NCBI GenBank assembly: GCA_965277415.1
Contig: CBDICS010000043.1
Span: forward strand, 1-64,000
Direction of reading: 5' to 3'
DNA length: 64,000 bases
DNA from: JAHDHW01 sp965277415
GTDB taxonomy: Bacteria > Bacteroidota > Bacteroidia > Chitinophagales > Saprospiraceae
The stretch's first letter is position 1. Each line of letters opens with the position of its first letter. The translations under genes and the position numbers were made by a program. Under the pieces are notes generated by a model that worked only from the letters and a program-made list of their open reading frames with translations, was not told the origin of the DNA and made no database searches. This document shows, piece after piece, positions 42,641-50,700 of the stretch.

Positions 42641-43761
42641 TCAAATTTGATCTAAAGGTAAGACTGAATCTGACTTTGAATCTGATTGTACAGGCTTGGG
42701 TTCATAATTTTTATTAAAAACAGGCAATAAAGCAAATGATAAAATTCCCATTACAACATTACAACCTACCTGAATCGTAATAAAAAGAATATTCGCAAAG
42801 AGAAGGCATTAGCTTGATCCAAGCCATATATCATCAAAGCTTCAGAAGTAAAAAAGTGATACGTGCCCATTCCTCCCGGTGAAGGGATTACAATCCCCAA
42901 AGCACCAAAAACAAATGCCATCAATCCTGCAAGCGGTGATAAACCTGTGGTAGGTTCAAACGCAAAAAAGCAGATATATGTCATCAGGTAATACATTACC
43001 CAGATATTAAGGCTATGAAAAATAAAGACCCAAGGGTTTTCCATTTTTCTAACGGTCTGAATACCTTCCCATAAGCCTTTAAGGATATTGACTACTTTAA
43101 TAAAAAGAATTGTTTTAGAGATTTGACTCCAAAAGAAATACAACAATAATGAGCAAATTAGTCCTAAGCTACCTAGTATCAAAAAAAGAGGACTTGAAAA
43201 AAAATGCCCTCCAGCAGCTCCTCCTCCTCCTGGAGTTCGATTTGCTGTTATGTAATTAGATAAAGTATCAAACTCAAGTAAAAAAGTTAAGCCAATCGCT
43301 AAGGCAAAACACAATACATCTACTGTTCTCCCAATGACGATGGTACCTACAAGTTTTTCTACTGGAATTTTTTCATATTTTGACATGGTCGCAGCCCGAA
43401 CAATTTCTCCTACTCGCGGTAAAAATAAATTGACAAAATATCCAATGATAATGGTGAAAAATGAATTGGATAGTTTTGGCGAATAACCTAGTGGTCGAAT
43501 GAGCATATTCCATCTCAAAGCCCTACTTATATTACTTATGGTAAAAGCGAACAATACTAAAAATATCCAAAAGTATTTGACACTAAGAAAATCTTTGGCA
43601 ACCTTTTGTGCAAGCGTGCCACAGGCTTCAAGGGATTTCCCATCCAAGTCACACTGAGCTAACCAAGCAGTATTATATTTGCCATACACAAAATAGAGGA
43701 TACTAAAACCTATTCCGAAAAACAGAATAATTTTTAGCACATTTAGTAAGTACTTATTCAA
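42641..43761 (-). CDS. lysylphosphatidylglycerol-synthetase-TM/UPF0104 flippase-like protein, frameshifted near the end
   Basis: The frame opened at 43761 gives 331 aa and stops at 42766, but the next frame continues smoothly: after RIFF comes ITIQVGCNVVMGILSFALLP then VFNKNYEPKPVQSDSKSDSV to a stop at 42641. One extra base in the run of five T/A at 42782-42786 would restore a protein of about 373 aa. Visible features are six to eight TM helices, ISRALRWNMLIRPLG, FLPRVGEIVRAATMSKYEKI, PSPGGMGTYHFF, as in AglD/MprF-TM-type flippases of the UPF0104 group. It probably moves a lipid or glycolipid across the inner membrane. Neighbours are panD and rfaE2. The break may be a sequencing error. Confidence 0.8.
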
Positions 43762-43779
43762 GTTGCATTAATTTGGTGC

Positions 43780-43855
43780 TTTGACAAAATTCATGTTCGA
43801 AACAAAACTATAAACAAGATCACTGCTTCCTTTGGTCGAATTTGATCTTAGAGCA
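43780..43855 (-). repeat. dispersed 65-bp repeat, copy B (inverted)
   Basis: On the minus strand CGACCAAAGGAAGCAGTGAT, CTTGTTTATAGTTTTGTTTC and GAATTTTGTCAAAGCACCAA match copy A (11985-12050) and copy C (40164-40232). It lies between panD and the flippase-like gene. Confidence 0.55.
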
Positions 43856-43882
43856 TGTCCATGGACTTTATCAGAAAACGAT

Positions 43883-44230
43883 TTATTTTATTAGGTTATT
43901 ATCATCGGGAAACACAGCAATTGGCTTGAAACTAGTAGCTTCTTCAGCAGTCATTAATCCATATGATATGATAATTACTATATCTCCTACAGCAACTTTT
44001 CGAGCAGCTGCACCATTAAGACAAATGACTCCAGAACCTCTTTCACCTTTGATTACGTAAGTTTCCAGACGCTCTCCATTATTATTATTTACGATCTGTA
44101 CACGTTCTCCTTCCAATAATCTAGCAGCATCCATTAAGTCTTCGTCAATAGTAATACTACCTACATAATTAAGATCTGCCTGAGTTACTTTTGCTCTATG
44201 TATTTTCGATTTAAATCTCTGTATCAACAT
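43883..44230 (-). CDS. panD: aspartate 1-decarboxylase
   Basis: A 115-aa pyruvoyl enzyme making beta-alanine from aspartate for pantothenate/CoA. The self-cleavage site is Gly24-Ser25 in NYVGSITIDEDLMDAA; RVQIVNNNNGERLETYVIKG, GVICLNGAAARKVAVGD and IVIIISYG follow the family. Length is normal (115-125 aa). It sits 127 bases downstream of panC on the same strand, the usual pairing. A hairpin-module fragment (ACAAGCGAAGCAATC, 44341-44355) lies in the gap. Confidence 0.96.
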   Translation of the reverse strand: MLIQRFKSKIHRAKVTQADLNYVGSITIDEDLMDAARLLEGERVQIVNNNNGERLETYVIKGERGSGVICLNGAAARKVAVGDIVIIISYGLMTAEEATSFKPIAVFPDDNNLIK

Positions 44231-44357
44231 AATTATTAAAGTATATTTTGTTTAATTCACAATTTTTTGTTCCAATTTCCCTATGGTTACCACAAGGCTA
44301 CCTTTGATTAAGAGTTTCTCTAAAACTCCATTAATCGACTACAAGCGAAGCAATCAG

Positions 44358-45206
44358 TTATTCTTTCAAGACCAAATTATCAATTAATCTAACCTCCCCT
44401 AGCCATGCGGCTACACAAGCAACAATAAATTCAGCATCATTAAAATTCTTAACTGCTTGTAAGTCTATACCATCAACAATCTCAAAGTATTCTGGTTTAA
44501 ACCCCTGATGCTGGAGTGATTGTAATGCCCAATGACTAATTTCTTGAAGCGACTTCTCTCCAACCATACTCTTTGCTTCATTTAGTATTTGAGATATTCC
44601 ATTTGCAATTGCTCTATGAGCTTCACCTAGTCTTACGTTTCTGGAACTCATAGCCAAACCATCTTCTTCTCTTACGATTGGGCACATGATAAGTTCAATT
44701 TCAGACTTCATTTGTTTCAACATATTCCTCACAATTGTAAGTTGTTGGAAGTCCTTTTGCCCCATAAAAAGTTGATTGGGTTCCACAATACTAAGTAAAC
44801 GCCAGACTACCTGTGCCATTCCGTCAAAATGCCCTGGTCGAAACTTCCCTTCCATGACATTAGCTAAATCTCCAAAATCAAGCTTAAGACTGGTATCTAA
44901 ATCATTTGGGTATATTTCTTCAACAGTAGGCAAAAATAATACATTTGTCTCTACAGAATCTAATAATTCAATATCAGCACCGATTGTTCTTGGGTATTTT
45001 ACAAGATCACTCTGATCATTGAACTGTGTAGGATTGACGAAAATACTGCATATAGTAATATCACATTGAGCTTTAGATTGTCTAATTAAAGATAAATGTC
45101 CATCATGTAATGCCCCCATTGTTGGAACGAAGCCAATACTATCGCCTTCTTTGCGTTTAAGGTTTAGATACTTTTGAAGATCAAGTATTTTTTTGAACAA
45201 AAACAT
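44358..45206 (-). CDS. panC: pantothenate synthetase
   Basis: A 282-aa enzyme joining pantoate and beta-alanine with ATP hydrolysis. The start at 45206 (MFLFKKILDLQKYLN) gives the family length; an upstream ATG at 45251 adds 15 residues without support. Motifs: GFVPTMGALHDGHLSLIR (HxGH-type nucleotide binding), FVNPTQFN, VEPNQLFMGQKDFQQ and AMSSRNVRL, all present and in order. panB is not nearby. It is divergent to the GT5-like gene, the intervening 176 bases carrying a -7 box for the opposite strand at 45327-45334. Confidence 0.97.
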   Translation of the reverse strand: MFLFKKILDLQKYLNLKRKEGDSIGFVPTMGALHDGHLSLIRQSKAQCDITICSIFVNPTQFNDQSDLVKYPRTIGADIELLDSVETNVLFLPTVEEIYPNDLDTSLKLDFGDLANVMEGKFRPGHFDGMAQVVWRLLSIVEPNQLFMGQKDFQQLTIVRNMLKQMKSEIELIMCPIVREEDGLAMSSRNVRLGEAHRAIANGISQILNEAKSMVGEKSLQEISHWALQSLQHQGFKPEYFEIVDGIDLQAVKNFNDAEFIVACVAAWLGEVRLIDNLVLKE

Positions 45207-45326
45207 AGTGTATTTGTAATTAATTAAGGGGATTTTATAAAAATGATGCAAATATAGCCGTTTTTATTAACATGGCATTAACTGAAAGAATGGAATACTT
45301 ATAATAGGGAAGTGCCTTTTTTTTAC

Positions 45327-45334
45327 TATTTTTG
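45327..45334 (+). promoter_or_regulatory. candidate -7 promoter box for the GT5-like gene
   Basis: TATTTTTG followed by CAG matches the TAnnTTTG(CA) box of Bacteroidota; no TTG at the right -33 distance is seen. Confidence 0.4.
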
Positions 45335-45382
45335 CAGTTATGTTCATTGAAGTAGAATTTCTTTTTTAAAAATATAGTGTAT

Positions 45383-46201
45383 ATGGATAAGAAGAAAGTC
45401 CTGATAGTTACTCAGGAAATGAAACCTTATACAGCTCTTTCAGAGATTTCTGAAATAGCTCGTAAACTTCCTCAGTATGTGCAGGAAAATGGGATGGAGA
45501 TTAGAGTTTTAATGCCACGCTTTGGAACGATCAACGAAAGGCGACACCGACTACATGAAGTCGTTCGTCTCTCTGGAATGAATATTATCGTCGATGATGA
45601 TGATTTTCCATTAATAATCAAGGTAGCTTCTCTACCTGGCGCAAGGATGCAGGTTTACTTTTTAGATAATGAAGATTTCTTTAAACGTAAATCCGTATTT
45701 GAAGATGATCAAGGGAATGCATTTGAAGATAATGCTGATCGAATGATCTTTTTCTGTAAAGGGGTAATAGAAACTGTGAAAAAATTTGGTTGGGCTCCTG
45801 ATATAGTCCATTGTCATGGATGGATGACAAGTTTAGTACCTTTATATCTGAAAACAGCTTATGAAAAAGAGCCGATATTCCAGAACTCAAAGGTTATTTA
45901 CTCTATCTATGAAAATTCATTGGGGAAAACGTTTCCTGATAAATTTATTTCTAAAGCGTCAATTAACAACCTTGATCCAGAACATCTAAAAGCATACGAT
46001 AAAGGTGCAGGTATAGCACTTAATAGTGGTGCTGTAAAATTTGCAGATGCTGTTATCAAGGGAAGTGCTAATTTGAATGACGCTGATGAAAAAGTAGTTT
46101 CTGAGCTTACTAAGCCCGTTTTGGACTTTTTAAGTGAAGAAGAATATCTTCCAGCTTATTTAGAATTCTACAATTCTTTACTTGAGCAAGAGGTAGAATA
46201 A
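45383..46201 (+). CDS. glycogen/starch synthase-like protein (GT5 N-terminal domain only)
   Basis: A 272-aa protein from the ATG at 45383 (MDKKKVLIVTQEMKPYT). It matches only the N-terminal Rossmann half of GT5 glycogen synthases (LPQYVQENGMEIRVLMPRFG, VYFLDNEDFFKRK, PDIVHCHGWMTSLVPLYL, KVIYSIYENSLGKTF). The family KTGGL-type ADP-glucose motif is replaced by a sequence without the Gly-Gly pair (TALSEISEIARKL), and the C-terminal catalytic half is missing. Such short forms are usual in Bacteroidota beside panC and DUF4270. Glycogen synthase activity is therefore doubtful. Downstream, 300 bases away, is the DUF4270 lipoprotein gene. Confidence 0.85.
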   Translation: MDKKKVLIVTQEMKPYTALSEISEIARKLPQYVQENGMEIRVLMPRFGTINERRHRLHEVVRLSGMNIIVDDDDFPLIIKVASLPGARMQVYFLDNEDFFKRKSVFEDDQGNAFEDNADRMIFFCKGVIETVKKFGWAPDIVHCHGWMTSLVPLYLKTAYEKEPIFQNSKVIYSIYENSLGKTFPDKFISKASINNLDPEHLKAYDKGAGIALNSGAVKFADAVIKGSANLNDADEKVVSELTKPVLDFLSEEEYLPAYLEFYNSLLEQEVE

Positions 46202-46505
46202 AAACGCTTTAAGAGATAGAGCATTAATAAGTGTCCAATTTAGACAATGTAATTTTGTGTTAGATGAGCCAAAAAATGAGGAAATAATTCTACCTCCAAT
46301 TTTTGACCAAGCATTATGCAAAATCAAGTATAAATTGTGCTTAAATGATACTTTATTCCTAAGTGCTACTTATTTATATAGCTTCAAAGAAGCGAATCTG
46401 GACAGAGAATCGTTAGTTAATTACAATAACATGGTTCTCTGTTCAGTTATTTAGAATAATGCCTTCCTTGCAGTATTCATTATTAATCATTTATCATTAC
46501 TACAA
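46202..46505. other. intergenic region without a supported gene
   Basis: The 304 bases between the GT5-like gene and the DUF4270 gene hold TAATTTTG (46250-46257), a possible -7 box, and a 65-codon open frame (46257-46454) with no conserved or structural character. No repeats or terminators are clear. Confidence 0.4.
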
Positions 46506-47861
46506 ATGAAAAGAATTTCATTAGCGTTTTGTGCGCTAGCGTTTGGGATATTAATTAACTCCTGTAATGATCCTTCTGCTTTAGGATCAGAATTATTAGA
46601 AGAAGATCAAGTAGATATATTCCATACAGATACGATCAGCATTATTGCATCTACCGTACAAGAAGATAGTATTCTTACTTTCGATCCTAATCCAAGTGTT
46701 AATTTTAATAGCTTTCAATTTGGGGATTTCAATGACCCAATATTTGGAAATGTTGTTGCAGGGTTTTATGGTCAAATAATTCCTGGCTTTAATCCTCCTA
46801 ATTATACAGATGCTGTTTTAGATTCTATTATTCTCACTTTACAATATGACAGTTCTGGTATTTATGGAAAAGTTACAGATGAGTCCTTTGGATTAGGCAT
46901 CTATCGTATTATGGATGTAATCAATCTTGAGGAACAATACTTCTCCAATCAGACATTGATAGTGGACGAAGCAATGCCTTTAGCTGAAATATCCAGTTTC
47001 ACACCTATGTTTGCTGTATCTGATAGTATCAAAGGACTTATTGATTATACTTTCAATCCTGATGGAGACACGATTACCATAGCACCAAGCCTCAGGATTC
47101 CTCTGCCGCTATCTCTTGGTGATGAATTTATTAACTATGATAGCGTTGACTATTCTTCAAATACTAATTTTTTAGAACTATTTAACGGAATACACGTAAG
47201 ACCATTAGTACAAACTCCAGGGATGCTCAGTTTTGATATTTCTGCTCTTTCTACTGCTGGAATCACTGTTTATTATTCGCGAGATACTGTAAATGTGCAA
47301 TATGAGTATGATTTTTCATCACGATTTGTACAATTCAATAATTTTAAACACGATCGTACTGGTACAATAGTTGAAGACTTTATTAATACCCCAGAAAGAG
47401 GGGACAGCTTATTATTTATACAAGCAATGGCTGGGCCAAATGTCAAGATAGAATTTCCTGAAATAGAAGCCTTCCAAAATGTAATTATTAATAAAGCAGA
47501 GTTAATATTTACTGTAGCTATACATCCAGATGATGATCAAGAAAATTATCCTCCAATTGAATCGCTTATTGCGGCAGATATAAATGATAATGATGAATTC
47601 GTTTTTCTATCAGATATCGTATTAGGAGGTAATAGTTTTGGAGGAAGAGTTGAAACCGTTGAAGAACAAGGAGAAATAATCCAGCAATATTCTATGAATA
47701 TATCTGGTTATTTTCAGGATATAATTGACGAAGTACAAGACAATACTATATATCTCAGAGCTTTTCCAAAACAGGAAAGATCTGATAGAGTAATAATATA
47801 TGGTCCGGGACATTCAAAATACCCGATGAAACTCCAGCTCACATATACAAAACTTGATTAA
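46506..47861 (+). CDS. DUF4270 family lipoprotein
   Basis: A 451-aa protein with a lipoprotein signal: MKRISLAFCALAFGILINSC with Cys20 in a LINSCND lipobox. The mature part, beginning DPSALGSELL and followed by HTDTISIIASTVQEDSI, then SFQFGDFNDPIFGNVVAG, TDAVLDSIILTLQYDSSG and the C-terminal VIIYGPGHSKYPMKLQLTY, is diagnostic of DUF4270, a family of outer-membrane/periplasmic proteins in Bacteroidota of unknown role. Its place between a GT5-like gene and glmS is conserved in the phylum. It ends just before a long inverted repeat in front of glmS. Confidence 0.9.
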   Translation: MKRISLAFCALAFGILINSCNDPSALGSELLEEDQVDIFHTDTISIIASTVQEDSILTFDPNPSVNFNSFQFGDFNDPIFGNVVAGFYGQIIPGFNPPNYTDAVLDSIILTLQYDSSGIYGKVTDESFGLGIYRIMDVINLEEQYFSNQTLIVDEAMPLAEISSFTPMFAVSDSIKGLIDYTFNPDGDTITIAPSLRIPLPLSLGDEFINYDSVDYSSNTNFLELFNGIHVRPLVQTPGMLSFDISALSTAGITVYYSRDTVNVQYEYDFSSRFVQFNNFKHDRTGTIVEDFINTPERGDSLLFIQAMAGPNVKIEFPEIEAFQNVIINKAELIFTVAIHPDDDQENYPPIESLIAADINDNDEFVFLSDIVLGGNSFGGRVETVEEQGEIIQQYSMNISGYFQDIIDEVQDNTIYLRAFPKQERSDRVIIYGPGHSKYPMKLQLTYTKLD

Positions 47862-47875
47862 TAATTTCTTAAGTT

Positions 47876-47918
47876 ATTGATTAATAGAAATAGTATAAAC
47901 TTATTTCTATTAATCAAT
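47876..47918. promoter_or_regulatory. 17-bp perfect inverted repeat upstream of glmS
   Basis: ATTGATTAATAGAAATA (47876-47892), a 9-base spacer and TATTTCTATTAATCAAT (47902-47918) are exact reverse complements. The hairpin ends 25 bases before the glmS ATG. There is no T-run, so it may be an operator or mRNA stability element rather than a terminator of the DUF4270 gene. Confidence 0.5.
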
Positions 47919-47943
47919 ATACTTAACATCAAAATCTAAAAAA

Positions 47944-49788
47944 ATGTGTGGAATTGTTGGCTATATTGGAACTGAACAAGCCTACCCTATTCTTATTGAT
48001 GGCTTGAGAAGATTAGAATATCGTGGTTATGATAGTGCAGGTGTTGCACTTTTCAATGATAATGATCTTCAGGTCTATAAAAGACGAGGTAAAGTACAAG
48101 AGTTAGTAGATTTTGCTAAAGGCAAAAATCTAGAAGGTACTATTGGCATTGGTCATACCCGATGGGCTACACATGGTAAACCAGATGATATAAATGCACA
48201 TCCACATATTTCTGGCAATGGTAGGCTTACTTTGATTCATAATGGTATTATTGAGAATTATGCTATTTTAAAAGAAGCCTTAACCAAAGAAGGACATGTT
48301 TTCAAAAGTGAAACAGATACAGAAGTCTTGGTACACTTTATTGAAGAATTACAAACCAGAGATAACCTTAAGATTGAAGAAGCCGTTAGAATTGCGCTAT
48401 CAAAAGTCGTTGGCGCCTATGCTATCGTTGTAATGGATAGAGACGACCCAAATAAATTAGTAGCCGCTCGAAAAGCAAGCCCACTTGTTATCGGTATTGG
48501 CAAAGATGATTTTTTTGTAGCCTCTGACCCCACACCTATTGCCGGATATACTCAAAAGGTAGTTTTCTTAAATGATGAAGAAATCGCTACGATCACAAGA
48601 GATGGCGATTTAAAGATTAAATCCATAGATAATCAAATCCAAACACCTTTCATTCAAGAGCTCGATGTAAAAATCGAAGCGATGGAAAAAGGGGATTATG
48701 AGCATTTCATGCTCAAAGAAATCTATGAGCAACCTGAAACAGTAGCGGATTGTATGCGAGGTAGAATTAATGCAGCTGAAGGGTGGATAAAAGTAGGAGG
48801 CGTAGATACCTGTAAAGACCGGATTTTTGATGCAAATAGATTTATTATTGCGGCATGTGGAACATCTTGGCATGCTGGTTTGATAGGAGAGTACTTATTT
48901 GAAGAATTAGCACGTATTAATGTTGAAGTCGAATATGCTTCAGAATTGAGGTATCGAAACCCAATCATTACTGAAAAAGATGTAGTCATCGCACTTTCTC
49001 AATCTGGTGAAACTGCAGATACACTTGCAGCCTTAGAAATGGCAAAATCAAAAGGAGCCCTTTGCTATGGTATTGTCAATAATGTCGGATCATCAATTGC
49101 TAGAATTACAGATGCCGGATCGTATATTCATGCCGGCCCTGAGATTGGAGTAGCCTCTACCAAAGCATTTACTGGCCAAGTGACCTTACTATCTATGATG
49201 GCGATCCATCTTGGATACGAAAGAGGAACCATTCCTAGATCTTATTATTTGCAGTTGCTTGAAGAACTCGAAAATATTCCAAATAAGATTGAAAGATTAC
49301 TTGAGAATACGAACAATCAGATCCAATATATCGCAGGTGAAATTAAAGATGCTCCTAATGCCTTATATTTAGGTCGGGGTTATAATTTCCCAATTGCTCT
49401 AGAAGGAGCATTAAAACTCAAAGAAATTTCTTATATTCACGCCGAGGGATACCCTGCCGCTGAAATGAAACACGGCCCGATTGCCTTAATCGATGAAAAT
49501 ATGCCTGTTATTGTTATTGCAACAAACAAGAGTGCTTATGAAAAAATCGTTAGTAATGTTCAAGAGGTAAAAGCACGAAAAGGTAAGATTATTTCAATTG
49601 TAAAAGAAGGAGATACGGTCATCAGAGACTTATCTGATTATACCATCGAAATTCCAGATACCGATGAACCTTTAACTCCATTATTATCTGTTGTTCCACT
49701 TCAATTACTTTCTTATCACATCGCATTAATGAGAGGATGTAATGTTGATCAACCCAGAAATTTGGCTAAGTCCGTTACTGTTGAATAG
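47944..49788 (+). CDS. glmS: glutamine--fructose-6-phosphate aminotransferase (isomerizing)
   Basis: A 614-aa enzyme making glucosamine 6-phosphate, the entry to peptidoglycan and LPS amino sugars. The N-terminal glutaminase begins with the nucleophile Cys2 (MCGIVGYIGTEQAY), followed by RLEYRGYDSAGVAL, HTRWATHGKPDD and HNGIIENYAIL; the two SIS domains have FIIAACGTSWHAGL, ALSQSGETADTLAAL, GPEIGVASTKAFTG, and the C-terminus ends NVDQPRNLAKSVTVE, as in all GlmS. Length and motifs are complete. A 17-bp inverted repeat precedes it; there is no glmS ribozyme. Downstream 77 bases comes the DUF4290 gene. Confidence 0.97.
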   Translation: MCGIVGYIGTEQAYPILIDGLRRLEYRGYDSAGVALFNDNDLQVYKRRGKVQELVDFAKGKNLEGTIGIGHTRWATHGKPDDINAHPHISGNGRLTLIHNGIIENYAILKEALTKEGHVFKSETDTEVLVHFIEELQTRDNLKIEEAVRIALSKVVGAYAIVVMDRDDPNKLVAARKASPLVIGIGKDDFFVASDPTPIAGYTQKVVFLNDEEIATITRDGDLKIKSIDNQIQTPFIQELDVKIEAMEKGDYEHFMLKEIYEQPETVADCMRGRINAAEGWIKVGGVDTCKDRIFDANRFIIAACGTSWHAGLIGEYLFEELARINVEVEYASELRYRNPIITEKDVVIALSQSGETADTLAALEMAKSKGALCYGIVNNVGSSIARITDAGSYIHAGPEIGVASTKAFTGQVTLLSMMAIHLGYERGTIPRSYYLQLLEELENIPNKIERLLENTNNQIQYIAGEIKDAPNALYLGRGYNFPIALEGALKLKEISYIHAEGYPAAEMKHGPIALIDENMPVIVIATNKSAYEKIVSNVQEVKARKGKIISIVKEGDTVIRDLSDYTIEIPDTDEPLTPLLSVVPLQLLSYHIALMRGCNVDQPRNLAKSVTVE

Positions 49789-49865
49789 TTAAAAAATAGA
49801 AACCCGACTCTAAGCTTTTTAGAGTCTATAAAAATAAAAATACTTGTATAATGGGTACACATAAT

Positions 49866-50531
49866 ATGGAATATAACTCCCAAAAGGAGATTTTAGAAAT
49901 GAATGAATATGGTCGAAATATCCATATGATGGTGAAATATGCCAAAACTATCGAAGACCGTGATTACCGACAAGCTTTTGTAGAAAAAATTATCATGTTG
50001 ATGCATCAAATGCATCCCCAGAATAGAAGCATAGAAGATTATAGAGCTAAATTATGGAAACATATCTTTAGGATAGCTGATTATGAATTGGATGTAACAC
50101 CTTTTGATGGCGAAATTCCCAAAAAGGAGGATAAAAATAAAAAGCCTCCATCAATGGACTATCCAGAACTATCCACTAGATTTAGACATTATGGTCATAA
50201 TGTTCAAAAGTTGATAGAAAAAGCACTTAAGATGGAAGATGGGCCTGTCAAAGATGGGTTCGTATCAGCTATTGGTTCTTATATGAAACTGGCTTTTCGA
50301 ACTTGGAATCGGGAACATTTCGTTAGTGATGAAGCTATTATTGCAGACTTGGAGTCTTACTCTAAAGGGAAATTAAAATTAGCAGAAGGCTCTACCTTCA
50401 ATAATTTTACAAGTTCAATGGGCAACAATAAAAGCCAGCGTAAAAGAGGAAAAGATTCTAATCACAAAGATAAACATGGCCGAAAAGGAGGCTATAAGAA
50501 AAATAATAACAATAGTAGACGACGTAAGTAG
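49866..50531 (+). CDS. DUF4290 family protein
   Basis: A 221-aa cytoplasmic protein from the ATG at 49866 (MEYNSQKEILEMNEYGRNI); an ATG 15 bases upstream is possible. The N-terminal 170 residues match DUF4290: EYGRNIHMMVKYAKTIED, LMHQMHPQNRSIEDY, KLWKHIFRIADYELDVTPFD and YGHNVQKLIEKALKMED. The last 40 residues are a very basic Lys/Arg/Asn tail (RKRGKDSNHKDKHGRKGGYK) that could bind nucleic acid. The gene sits between glmS and murA, a common order in Bacteroidota, suggesting a link with cell-wall synthesis or RNA binding; the function is unknown. A strong terminator follows. Confidence 0.88.
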   Translation: MEYNSQKEILEMNEYGRNIHMMVKYAKTIEDRDYRQAFVEKIIMLMHQMHPQNRSIEDYRAKLWKHIFRIADYELDVTPFDGEIPKKEDKNKKPPSMDYPELSTRFRHYGHNVQKLIEKALKMEDGPVKDGFVSAIGSYMKLAFRTWNREHFVSDEAIIADLESYSKGKLKLAEGSTFNNFTSSMGNNKSQRKRGKDSNHKDKHGRKGGYKKNNNNSRRRK

Positions 50532-50550
50532 ATTAAGAAGCTATTCATAA

Positions 50551-50597
50551 AACAAAACCTTCAGGTAGAAAATTACCTGAAGGTTTTGTTTTTTAGT
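50551..50597 (+). terminator. intrinsic terminator after the DUF4290 gene
   Basis: AAAACCTTCAGGTA, loop GAAAAT and TACCTGAAGGTTTT form a perfect 14-bp stem followed by GTTTTTTA. This separates the glmS/DUF4290 unit from murA. Confidence 0.9.
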
Positions 50598-50700
50598 GTT
50601 GTTTTTCCACTCCAATAACTTCGAGTATGTTGGCAATTCTACCTGACTTCATTACTAAAACAATATTAAAAAACTTATTTTCGTGGCAAATTTCCATTCT

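Noticed and set aside
46257..46454. 65-codon frame before the DUF4270 gene
   Set aside because: No domain or signal features; composition like non-coding AT-rich DNA.
47862..47943. glmS ribozyme
   Set aside because: The gap is 82 bases with only a simple inverted repeat; the glmS ribozyme core is larger and is known from Gram-positive bacteria.
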